Shown piece by piece: positions 12,001-22,586 of a stretch of 64,000 bases of DNA. The notes under the pieces are model-generated. The model was not told where the DNA came from. It saw nothing but the letters and a program-made list of their open reading frames with translations, and searched no databases. The number at the start of each line of letters is the position of its first letter. Positions within the stretch are counted from its first letter, which is position 1. The translations under genes were made by a program, and so were the position numbers. Origin of the DNA: Scenedesmus sp. ARA3 (Eukaryota > Chlorophyta > Chlorophyceae > Sphaeropleales > Scenedesmaceae); the NCBI GenBank assembly GCA_004335835.1, contig RWJK01001052.1, positions 51,214 to 115,213 on the forward strand. Reading direction: 5' to 3'.

Positions 12001-12669
12001 CACACACGCGCGCAGGTGCGTTGCTACAGTCTCCCGGGACAGTTATGGTGTCCAAGCACACGCAACAAACTCATATATGGTGTTGAAGTCGTACACCTGT
12101 AAGTAGTGAAGTGTCGCAAATCAATCAGACCGCAGTGTTTCTAGACAGCCGGCCAGTGCAGCACGGTTTGCTGCGTCACCGTGCACAACCAGCAGTTGTC
12201 AGCAATGCTACTGGGCAGCGTAACCAAGTGGGGCTCAACATGCGGCAACAGCAAACTCACAACTACAACACAACTCGTGTGCTAAAACATATCGAAATGT
12301 TTGCGATAGGCCTTTCATTCGCATAAGCCGCCAAGCACCCTGCATCAGCACATCGCAGGCACAGCCGCCGCCGCAGTGTTACTCCACCAGCAAAAGAGAC
12401 AGCTGTCGACACATGAAAGCGACAGCTGCTACCAACATGCAGCAGCTGCTGACACATGTATGGCCCATGTTGCTCAAGTGGCAAGCCATGCACCCATTCC
12501 ATGCACAACCGTGCTGTCAAGGCTCTTCAGTCGTTACAAAGGTTGCAAAAAGGAAATGGCGCAAGCCACCTGTCATGCACTACAAGCACCGCCCGTAAGG
12601 GAGGTGACTGGCATGAACTGCGCATCGGCGCCCGCGTCCTTTGCTGACTCCCTACCCCACACTTCCTTA

Positions 12670-12790
12670 GTAGAGGAAGAGTGAGAGTGTGAGAGTGGAG
12701 AGCAGCATTTGCCAGGTCGTGCGCACCCGGCAGAGAAAGAGAAAGGGAGAGAGAGAGTCAGAGAAAGACTGAGCGACACATCAGACACAG
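12670..12790 (+). repeat. Purine-rich (GA) tract
   Basis: About 120 bases strongly biased to G and A on the plus strand, made of GAGAGTGTGAGAG, AGAGAAAGAGAAAGGGAGAG and related words. Tracts like this can form H-DNA or bind GAGA-type factors. No gene is attached to it. Confidence 0.6.
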
Positions 12791-13431
12791 ATACGCACAA
12801 GCCACCCAAGTCAGGCTCATAACCCACACACGGCGCGCACCAGAAAAAGAATAAACAATAACACGGCCGCCTTACAGCACACACACCACACGTGCAGCGA
12901 TGGCAGCACGCGGCAGAACCATGAAACCACAAAGTACCCCGAAAGCCAAGCAAAGGTCCTGCCGCAATGGCACGTGATTGCCCAGATGATAAAACACAGA
13001 ACACAAAACCAGGCAGTGGCCGTCTGCAAGTGCAGCTGCAGGCCACTCACCCTGCGGAAGCCCCTACATGTGTTATAATGTTAAGATTCAAATTGTGCAA
13101 ACAACGGCGCCCACAGCTGCCTTTTGTGCTGTGAGAACATCGCCCACCATGTGATTCAACTGGACACCCCTGCAGCAAAACGACCCTGTGATTTTTTCAC
13201 TGCACACAACGTAAGGTATTGGGCAGCGGCCCACGCTGCAGCGGCATTCTGTGAAGCGCCGCGTCTCCGTTTGGCACTCGTCGTGTGCTGATAAACCCCA
13301 CAAAAAAAGCAAAGGCCGCCATCCAACCCACTGACATCGATCATTCACTCCCCATGAAACATACTGCCGCACATGCGCACCGGCCGCACACCATGACACC
13401 TCACACACGCATGCATCCACGTCGCATGCAG

Positions 13432-13655
13432 ACCCACGTGCAGTGCGCCCATGTCGCACACAGACCCACGTGCATTGCAGCCGTGTTGCATGCAGACCCA
13501 CGTGCATTGCAGCCGTACTGCACACAGACCCACGTGCATTGCAGCCGTACTGCACACAAACCCACGTGCATTGCAGCCGTACTGCACACAAACCCACGTG
13601 CATCGCAGCCGTACTGCACACAGACCCACGTGTGTTGCGCCCCCAGGCCGCAGCA
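13432..13655. repeat. Seven-unit 32-bp tandem array, each unit with a CACGTG G-box
   Basis: ACCCACG begins at 13432, 13464, 13496, 13528, 13560, 13592 and 13624, an exact 32-base spacing. Most units read ACCCACGTGCATTGCAGCCG followed by TACTGCACACAG. Every unit keeps the palindrome CACGTG. Because 32 is not a multiple of 3, the frames that run through it rotate, so a coding role is unlikely. Confidence 0.92.
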
Positions 13656-15944
13656 GCAACCATAAGCGTACAGTGCAAGGTACCTCGGCACATTCTTGCT
13701 GCTGTTGTGATTATCTTAAGACACGCAGCAGCAGGGTCTCTCTTACTTTCTCAACCCCGCCCACAAAATGTCATAGCCCGTAACCAGCAAACCTGAAGGG
13801 CAGCATTTTGTCAGCCAGCAAAGAACCCCTCCAGAAAGGAGGACAAAACATAACGCAGATTGCTCAGCAGAGTCCACTCTGCCGCTGCAGAGCAAAAGTG
13901 TGCATCCGCCTCCGCCGGATGCATCGGTTGCCTCAGCAGCAGCACAATCAGCAACTCCCTGGCCCCCGCACCCAACCAAATTGAGTGGCATATTGCCTGG
14001 CAGCCAGAGTCTGCAGGTCTGCTGCTTGCGGCAGGTGACAGTAGCCAGCAAAGCGCCCTCCACGCATGCGCAGGCACGGGCGAATTCTCGAGAGAAGATA
14101 AAGAGGCAGCAGCAGCAACAGCGCCATGCAAAAGAGTATGAGGCGGCACCAGCAACCTCATCAGCTAGAGACACGCAATCAGCAGCAAAAATACACACAT
14201 GCGCACCCTGGAAGCCCGCAGCATGATTTCTACACACTCAAGCAACGGACAGCCATCACCGAACACCTGCTGGATCGCCAGCAGCCTGTCTGTGAAATGT
14301 GCCAAGAAGCAGAAGTACTCTCTGAGCCACATACACATGCCGCAACCTCGATTTGCTGGGACTCACATGTATCGAGCACGTGCAGCAACCTGATGTGCCA
14401 TGCCTGCCATTGTCTAGTGGCGGCACACAATTGAGAGCCATGCAAAGCAGCATACACAATGAGCTACCTTCATGCACCTACTGCTGAAAGCTGTGCTGTG
14501 CAGAAGCTGCCGGCAGCTATGGCAGCTGCGGCATACCAGATGCGCCAGTGCTGTTTAACTAGAGGCAACACAACTGCAGCATCAGCATCAGCAGCAGGAG
14601 ATACCTGCACTGCCTGAGCAGCCGCCAACAGCAAGTACTTTATGCTAGCAGTTTGCAGGTATACGATGCAAGCGCTAAAGCAGAGGCGCACATGCAATGC
14701 CATCCTCTGTCTCCGAATGCTATCAAGTTCTGTACACAGCGGCAGTCCTGACAATGCAGTGCACAATCCTGACAATGCAATGCAGTGCAGCAGACCTTAC
14801 CCAGGCAGCAGCTGTGACCCAGGCAGCAGCAAAGGGCCAGCCGTGCTGCCAGCCGCAGTTATGAAAACATTATCTGTATGTGTGACTGCAGGCCTTTTCA
14901 TGCAGAAAGTGTGAGCCAGCAAGCCTGGTTAATACCTAAGCAGCAAACAAGGTGTCGATGCAGCAGTGCACGGGCTGCAATGGACAGCAGCCAACACAGC
15001 GGCAGATGCATGACAACAGCCAATCTGCAGGTTCCAAAACACAACAGAGCATGGCAAAGTATGACACACTGTTGCCGGGGAACCTTGCTGAGCAGCAACA
15101 GCACATGCGCGTGGTAATTGCCCGATGCTGGCGCTTTCTAGGTGCAAGCAAACGGGCCCCGGCAGTTGAATGCAGGCAGCTGGATGCAGGGACTCTTCGA
15201 TGCAGCAATCCTCGGCCACAGTTGCCAGCTAGTCACAAAGCACATGCCAAACTATAATGCCGCTACTGAAAGTAGTACCGTCCAATCAGTGCTGCAGCAA
15301 GGTGCACCAAGTGTGCCCTGAAGCCTTGCAGGAGCCGCCATGATTGAACTGAGAGCACAGCCTCCTGCCAACAGCTCACACATTGCACAGCTCAATTGCC
15401 ACATCGGCACGCACCACTTACGTTGGCGCGTCAGATCCACGAATGATACTATTGATGTGCAATTTCTGCCGTAGCACTCACAATTGACAGCCTGCCACGT
15501 ACCACAGAAACACAGCATGGGCAGGAGATACAGAGCAGCAGCACATGCTCGGGCTATGCACGGCAGCAGGCACAGTAACTTCACACACATGTCTGCATGG
15601 CACTTTGCAGCAGAGTATCGCGTGTGCACAACTGGTGCTGCAGAGAAGGGACAAAAGGGAGCCTCTAGTGTGTGATGCAAGCCCTCAAGCACGAATGCCG
15701 CAACAGAATCCTGCCCACATTGCTGTTGCTGACAGCTGCAGCAACGGCAGCAGCAAACAATCAGCTGCGCAGCTCAGATGCAAAACAATGCACAGCTGTA
15801 GCAGCTCAGCAGCGGCTGTACAGATGCAAAGTGTGTCAGCGTATGCAAGCGCTACGCATATGCAGCTGAAAGTCTATGTACTCATCCAAGCAAGCAAGCC
15901 AAGCCCTGAGGAGGTGACAACTGCCGACCTCCCGCACGGCTCCG

Positions 15945-16125
15945 GTCAAACCGAGCTGGTCAAACGTAACATCATTCGGTCAAACCTGACTGCAGGAGAC
16001 CTGTGCATGCACAATGCATAAACAAGCTCTCTGCAGGGCATCAGAGCACAACAACACTGGCATCATAATTTTTGTTGGTGTGCTTTGACCAGGTTTGACT
16101 CAGATTGACTCAGTTTGACCAGGGC
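15945..16125. repeat. Cluster of GGTCAAAC / GTTTGACC motifs
   Basis: GGTCAAAC or a close form appears three times on the plus strand (about 15953, 15975 and 15998), and TTTGAC/TTGACC in the opposite orientation appears four times (about 16084-16125). The core TTGAC(C/T) is the W-box bound by WRKY factors in plants. No flanking gene is evident, so function is unknown. Confidence 0.5.
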
Positions 16126-16346
16126 TGGCATGTAGCAACTGTCGAAGTTGACAGACACGATAGACCATGAGACTGTCCTTGAGCTGTGATCAGATCGCAG
16201 GTAAGGTCGATCACTGCTGCTGTTAGAATACTTTATTCATGCAGCATCTCCGTCACATCTGGTGCGCAGGCGCCTACATGCAAATGGAATCGCAAATGCA
16301 TCTATCATATGTGAATCGGCATCCGTTGAGCTTATCACCCCTGCCT

Positions 16347-16348
<2 letters not shown>

Positions 16349-16409
<61 letters not shown>

Positions 16410-16466
16410 NNNNNNNNNNNNNNNNNNNNNNNNNNNNNNNNNNNNNNNNNNNNNNNNNNNNNNNNN

Positions 16467-16532
<66 letters not shown>

Positions 16533-16533
16533 C
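16349..16533. repeat. (AAGC)n microsatellite with assembly gap
   Basis: A tetranucleotide AAGC tract runs from about 16349 to 16409 and from 16467 to 16533, separated by 57 undetermined bases (16410-16466). The true length is unknown. Any protein reading through it is an artefact. Confidence 0.97.
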
Positions 16534-17525
16534 CTAGCACCAGCACAGCTAAGCAGCCAGCAATTCCCCTGGTAAGCAAAAAAGGCGCGCACACGTCAAG
16601 CACCAGCCTTTGCAAGCAACTGGCACTCAGCATGCAGCAGACAAGCGCGAGCATCGCCTAAAAGATGCAGGGAAGCTTCACCACCAGCAGCAGGCGCTAG
16701 GTGGGGCGTTGCAGCTGCAAGCCTCACAGCAGTGGCCCACATGGCGGGCCACACAACAGCAACAACAAAATGCCCCAGACGGTTTATACATAGCCGCCTC
16801 CACACACGTTTGCAGATCCTCAATCACCCCACGGGGCCGACACAACCACCTTAGGTCATGTTTCTGGCCGCCGTACCAAGACATAGCCCCATCCGATAAA
16901 GTAACCTTTCAGCGCCAGTGATTGTCCACGTCAAATCACTTTGGCCCCCGGAGTATGTTCACTCCTGCACGGCCCTCCACACGATTTTCGTTGCAACAAG
17001 CACAAGACTGAATCCTCCACACATGCGGGTGCCAGTCTCCGCCTCACTGCTGCCAGCATACACCCACCAACTCATGGAGACGGGCTATTTGCCAATAGCA
17101 CTGAAAACACATGTATACACACACATCTGCATGCTGAGGCTGCCTGCCTGGAGCCTGCTTCTGTGCCGTGCAGCAGCAGCAGCAGCAGCAGCGCAACCAC
17201 GCACACCTAGTTGCAGGAAAATCAAGGGGATCAAAGCATTCTCTGGCGGCCTCCCTCCCATGCCGAACGCATACACAACAGAGATGCCTGGTGCTGTTGA
17301 ATCTGCGCTTAAAACCGCGCATCGGCTGCAGCGCCAAGCAGCTCAGGTCCGTGGCTGATCTGGTGACAATCATAACCACCATCACCACCCGCACACACAC
17401 GCGCACATACGCGCACATGCGCACGCACAACAGAACCCCAGCAACAAACTCAACCCCACACCCACTCGACCCCCAGCTCACACAAACTCGGTCACACAAG
17501 CTCAGTCACACATTTCACAGAGCAC

Positions 17526-18885
17526 CTAGTTGCCGGCATTGGGCAGCATTGCAGTGCTGCTGGCTTCGTTCCTGATGGACTGCAGCTGCTGCAGCATCAG
17601 CTGCTGCTGCTGCTGGCTGGATGGGCCTGGAACTGTGCATGCCTGACCAAAAAGCAAGCCGCTTTGCAGCGACATCTGCTGCTGCTGCTGGGGCTGCAGC
17701 TGCTGCTGCTCGAGCTGCTGCTGCTCCCTGTACGCGCCCAGCAGAGTGGCCGGCGCTGAGCCTTGGCGCCCCAGCTGCTGCTGCTGCTGCATCATAAACA
17801 ACTGCTGTTGCTGCTGCTGCTGCTGCTGCATGCCCATCATCATCATCAGCTGCTGCTGCTGCTGCTGCTGCTGGTGACCCTGGGATGCTCCCGGCACACC
17901 CCACCCAGCAGCACTCCCTGCTGCCGTGACCAGGCCAAAGCTCATGTTGCTGCTGCTGGTGCAGCTGCTGTTGGAGTTGACTCGCACAGTTCCTGACGGA
18001 TGCTCTAACCCCGATGCTGCCGCCACAACACTCCCAGAACCCCGAGACCCCACCGCTGCCAGCGGCAGCACCGAAGCAGTCGGCGTGGCGGGCGGCCCCG
18101 CTGCTGCTGCTGCTGCTGTGCTGCCGGCTGCAGCCGCGGCGGCTGCCGCCTCAGCCTCGGCTGCAGCCGCCGCTGCTGCTGCTGCTGCTGCAGCAGCAAC
18201 TCCCGTTGCGCCTGTTGGCGCTGCGCTGCCCTGAATTTCGTTTGGTGTGAGCGCTGCATGGAACAGCGTCCTGAGCTCACTGCCATTTAAATAGTCCAGA
18301 TCTTCTGTGCTGCAGTTTTGCAGCTCTAGCTGCACCTGCTGCACCAGCCACTGCAGCCGGCTCGCTGCTCCGCTGGACTGCCTGCGCACAAGACCGTCAC
18401 CTGTTGCAAACTGCTGATGCTCGTTTTGGGCCGCTGCAGCGGCGGCTGCATTGGATGCTGCTGCTGCAGCAGCTGCATTGACTGCACCAATTGTTGCGCC
18501 TGACACACTGCGCTGCTGCTGCTGCTGCTGTTCGGCGTTGCTGTTATTCATGCTTGCAAGGCATGCAGACTCCATGCGGAGGTTACTCAGGGTGTTATAA
18601 CAGTCAGCAATTGTAGCAGCTGCCCCAGCAGCTGCACCCGTCGCACTGCTGCCTGCTGCAGCAGATGCAGCACACGCAGCTGCTGCAAAAGCTCCGCCGT
18701 CATAGCCTGCCGCAGCATTCACAAAGCTCCCAATCTGCACATCTAATGGTGGCGGCGGCGGCAGCAGCACAGCCCCTGCCAGGCTAGGCTGCACTGCTAA
18801 TGCTGCACCATAGAGATCTGAAGCCCCACTTGCCGCACCTGCTGCTGCTGCTGCTGCTGCTGCTGTGCCAGGTGTGGCTGGCGGC

Positions 18886-18920
<35 letters not shown>

Positions 18921-21002
18921 ACTCATCAGCAGGCCGTCATCTTCCAGCTCCTGCTGCAGCGCAGCAATGAGCTCCGCCTCTGTCATTGGCGCATCACACA
19001 ATGCACAGTCGGCAGCAGCAGCAGATGCGAGCAGCGATGCATCAGCGGCGCCGCAGCACGCTAGGTCACTGTAGCTTGGGAAGCGCAGCAGCGAGGCTTG
19101 GTGGTGGTGCACAGCCAGGCCCGGCTCCGCTGCTGTTGCTGCTGCTGCTGTTGCTGCTGCTGCTGTTGCTGTTGCTGCTGCCGCTGCTGTGGAGCTGATA
19201 GACAGGGAGGCTTGCAGGAGGCCTCCTGCAGGAGGTGCTGTTACCTCTGCGCCGGTTGCAGTGCTGAGCGTCTGCTGCTGCTGCTGCTGCCCGCTGCCAG
19301 ATCCCGTGCTTGTGCTGGACTCCCCACACTGCACGATCAGTGTGGTGGATGGCGTCGCTGCTGCTGCTGCTGCATGCAGCAGGGGTAGCTGTGCGCTGCG
19401 GGAGCGAGTGGCCATGCCTTCTTGCTGGATGCTGTTACCCCACTGGCTGTTTATTTCCGGCAGCAGCTCTGAAGCCACGTCAGCAGCAGCAGCAGCAGCA
19501 TAGCAGGGCTCCTCCTTGATGGCAACTGCTGCTGTTGCACCTGCTCCTGCTGCTGCGTCCTTGTTGTCTGCTTCAGCGAATGCAGCTTTCACGGCGTCTG
19601 CTGCAGCCTCTGCTGAGCTTGCGTGGGTGATCGGGGAGATGCTGCGTGCTGCGTCATGCGAGGTGCAGCCTTTCTTCAGCAGCTGTGCACGCGTGCCGCT
19701 GCGGCGCTTGGCCAGGCGGGCGCGGCAGCTCCTGCAAGGTGAATGATGCAACAGGAAGAAGCGGCAGCAGGCAGAGCAGCAGGGTTTGAGAGTGGGTTGC
19801 GGCGCTCTGCCAGGCGTGCGCGGCAGTTCCTGCAATAACGCAGTGGTGGGCGATGGATGCATCAGACAGCAGCAGCAGGAGCAGCAGCAGCAGGGATAGC
19901 AGACTGGCTTGAGTGTGGTGTGGTGCGGTGGTCGTTGTGCAGATGATGGCCTGCGCGCAGAATGTAGGGCAGTTGCTGTGGTAACCTCTGGACGGATCAA
20001 CATGTTTTGCTTGGTTGCTGCTGCATGCGCTGTAAGCTTAAGCAGCGTGGCTGTAGCACCACCAGCCATGCATGTCATCGCCTGCTCACCGTTTGGTGTC
20101 ATCTGAAGGGAGAGGCCGCCGCAGTATGGAGGGTTGGCAAGCGCAGCAGCAGCAGCAGCAGGCAGCAGCAGCAGTCAGTGCAAAATCTTTGCAGCGTCAG
20201 TGTCAACGGCTAAGATGCACGTCTTGCTGAGCAGCAGCAGGGGGTGCTTGCTGAAGTGCAGTGTTGCTTGCAGTCATACTTGTGCAATATACGGTTAATC
20301 TCAGGAGCAGTGCTAGATGCACAGATCCCATTTGTCCGGATGCTTCTGGATGCAAGCAATTGCTGAACCGGATTTGAGGCAGCTCACTCACCGAACTTTG
20401 TCAGGCACTCAAACTTGCCGCATTGCTGGCAGAAGCGGTACTCTGTGGGGTCGTCCGCTGACAGCTGCACTGCTGGCGCCTGCATGTGAGCCGTGCACGC
20501 CTTCTTCTTCAGGCAGTAACTCTTGGTCAGCTGCGTGTTGCAGTGCAGCACCTGCATTGCAGCAGCAGCAGCAGCAGCAGCAGTTTGGTGGAGAGGTGGT
20601 TGCATGGCGCTGGTGCCGCTCAGATGTAACATCAGCATGGTTGCTGAGTACCATGCTGCATTGAGTGAAGAAGGATGTTTGATCTTCAGATGTTGCAGAT
20701 GACGGCTGCTGCATGCCGGTGTGGCTTGTGTATGCAACTGGATGCGTCATCCTGTTTAGTTTCTTTTGGGCTCGGCTTTGGGGCTTTTGGCACAGGAGCA
20801 CAGCTGGCAGGCAACTTGCATGCAAGCTGCATGCAGGGTAAAGGAAACTGGATGTGATTAAAGACTAGCCAGCATGAGCAGCTGTAGATCCGTGCTGGTG
20901 CAGCAGCATGCGCACCTGGCAGAACTGCAAACCCTCTTCATCTGCTGCTGCCTGTGGTCCGAGTGCCCCCGGCGCTGGTGCTTCGCCTGAAGCTTGATTC
21001 AT
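17526..21002 (-). CDS. SBP-box transcription factor
   Basis: Three exons join in phase: 21002-20916, 20551-20388 and 19731-17526, giving 818 residues. The SBP domain lies near the N-terminus (about 28-95) and is assembled across both introns. Zinc site 1 has C28, C33, C48 and H51. Site 2 has RFCQQC (C70, C73) and SCRARLAKRR (C86), which also supplies the basic nuclear-localisation end. In known SBP domains the residue after RF is His; here it is Glu77 with Cys78 next to it, so Cys may take over as ligand. The spacing between the second and third Cys is two residues shorter than usual. SBP factors bind GTAC-core DNA in the nucleus. The rest is low-complexity polyA, polyQ and polyM sequence, with a short ordered island LDYLNGSELRTLFHAALTPNEI. 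Intron 2 contains two decayed copies of the exon 3 start. Confidence 0.85.
19800..19980 (-). repeat. Two decayed copies of the SBP exon 3 start
   Basis: On the minus strand, 19835-19800 still reads CRNCRARLAER next to a TGCAG acceptor, matching the true exon (CRSCRARLAKR) but out of phase with it. A second, more decayed copy lies at about 19975-19940. Both sit in intron 2 of the SBP gene. Confidence 0.75.
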
Positions 21003-22201
21003 ACCTGTGAACGCATTGGTGAATCAGCGGCAGCACGTGAGGCCATGTGCATACGGCGCGGGCAAGATATTGCGCAAGCTGGTCCGGACATGCACGGCCG
21101 GTGAAGTGATATCTTGGCATGTAGCGGTGTAAAGCACGACACGAACGCTCACCCGTTGTTTTCAGCGCTCTGCGGCCTGCCCAGAAGTCAGTACGCTGGG
21201 TGGGGCTTTCACCACCCATGCGGGGCCCTGGGTGCCTAGCAGAAGCTACACAACAGATCTATATGATGGACTTCTGTGTTCTACCGTTCCTTGCGGATCG
21301 CTAGAAGGACTGGCTTGCCCCTTGAGTCTTTATACAAGCCCGCCACGGTACGCGTGATCGAGGCATCTATGGCTATACATGTTTTATAAACGAATCTCCA
21401 AACAATGCGCCTTAGATGGGGCCACCAAGGACTATGTCTGGTACAGTACGCTCGGATTTGTTGTGGTGCGGTCAGTGAACGAGATGGCGCAGTGTTCGTA
21501 CCCGAGCAATATGGTTTGAGACCACATGTACAAGCTGCTGAACGAGCAGAGAAGCGCTCCGCCAGGGCTGAGGCAAAGAAAAGGAAGTGAAAGGAACAGA
21601 TACGGAAGTCTTGTTCACCTTCCAGGACATATGATGTGGTATCCGTCATTTTATCTTACATCGTCTTGTTCAAGTGGTCTGTCAGCATACCATCCGGGTT
21701 AAAGAGACCAAACACATTTTGGGCCCGCCCGACTGATTTTGGCACCTGTTGCTGCTCCGCCGCCTTCCTCTGCTGCTTAGAACAAACAACATGATTATTT
21801 TACCTTCTTATACCGTGCTAGCGCGTTGCTCCGCTTCGTTCTCTGTAACTGGCCTCGTCACCGGCATGACTGGCAGGCACTTCAGTGGGCTCACATGCCA
21901 CTAGGGAAGGGGCTCCATGTGAGGGCTTTGCAGCAGCTGGATGCACATCATCGTACTTTTGGCAAATATTTGAGCATTTGATGGTGTTGAAGGGGGATTT
22001 GAACGGTTCTGTGCAACCAAAATCTCAGACAGCTGTCCTACAATAACCTGCTGTGCTGCCTAGGAATGGTGGCGCCACCAGACTCTGGTGGTCTGAGAGA
22101 GGACTGCACTGCAGCAGCTGCAGCCGAACCTGACGTCAAACTTCTTTATTGTTTACGTAACACCCAGCCTATTCAAGAATAAGTTGGGCAGATATGGCCA
22201 C

Positions 22202-22247
22202 ATTTCAGCGCTCAGCCAAAGGGTACCCTTTGGCTGAGCGCTGAAAT
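22202..22247. repeat. 46-bp perfect palindrome
   Basis: All 23 base pairs match around a GGTACC centre with no loop; arms read ATTTCAGCGCTCAGCCAAAG and onward. It abuts a second hairpin on its right. Confidence 0.97.
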
Positions 22248-22278
22248 TCAACAGCTCACACGGGTGTGAGCTGTTGAA
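22247..22278. repeat. Perfect hairpin, 15-bp arms, 2-base loop
   Basis: The arms TTCAACAGCTCACAC and GTGTGAGCTGTTGAA are exact reverse complements around a GG loop. It shares one base with the palindrome to its left. Confidence 0.97.
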
Positions 22279-22586
22279 CAGAACCCCATTCCGGCGCCAA
22301 CAAGATACAAACTCATTTAGTGCCAATGACAATCCACAAACATTACGCTCACCACGGACAGTACGCTGTGCAATCAGTGACTTTCTGCAATCCGATTTCA
22401 ATTTGTACAGCATGCAATCAGCAACATGTGGTCAATTGTCTGCCTTCAATGGATGACAAACAACTACCTGCTGATGCGCCCAGATCCTCTTTCATCCACA
22501 ATTGTGGATGCAACTATACAATTATCATCCTGCTGCTGCTGCTGTTGATCCTCGAGTCATACTTTGCTGCTTACTCACTCTGCTGC

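Larger units (their letters stand above)
9022..17525. other. 8.5 kb with no supported gene
   Basis: Many open frames of 60-240 codons overlap here on both strands, but none shows a recognisable domain or a run of phase-consistent exons. The longest (11147-11869, plus) has low-complexity Ala/Thr/Cys/His composition. The stretch holds a 32-bp G-box repeat array, a purine-rich tract (about 12670-12790), clusters of GGTCAAAC/TTGACC (15945-16120) and an AAGC microsatellite with a gap. It may be an intergenic region or the introns of a gene whose exons are too short to see. Confidence 0.45.
21003..22586. other. Intergenic between TAPT1-like 3' end and SBP 5' end
   Basis: It should contain the SBP promoter (near 21003) and the TAPT1 terminator region. 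Two adjacent perfect inverted repeats lie at 22202-22278. A short basic plus-strand frame at 21405-21590 ends in Lys/Arg-rich sequence (ARAEAKKRK) and could be a transposon relic, but I cannot name a family. Confidence 0.5.

Noticed and set aside
13285..13796. Repeat proteins such as THVHCSRTAHKPTCIAAVLH in three frames
   Set aside because: All come from the 32-bp G-box array. The frame rotates with each unit and every frame looks alike, as expected for a non-coding tandem repeat.
21405..21590. Short basic open frame as a transposase fragment
   Set aside because: The Lys/Arg-rich end is suggestive, but no catalytic motif or terminal repeats are visible.
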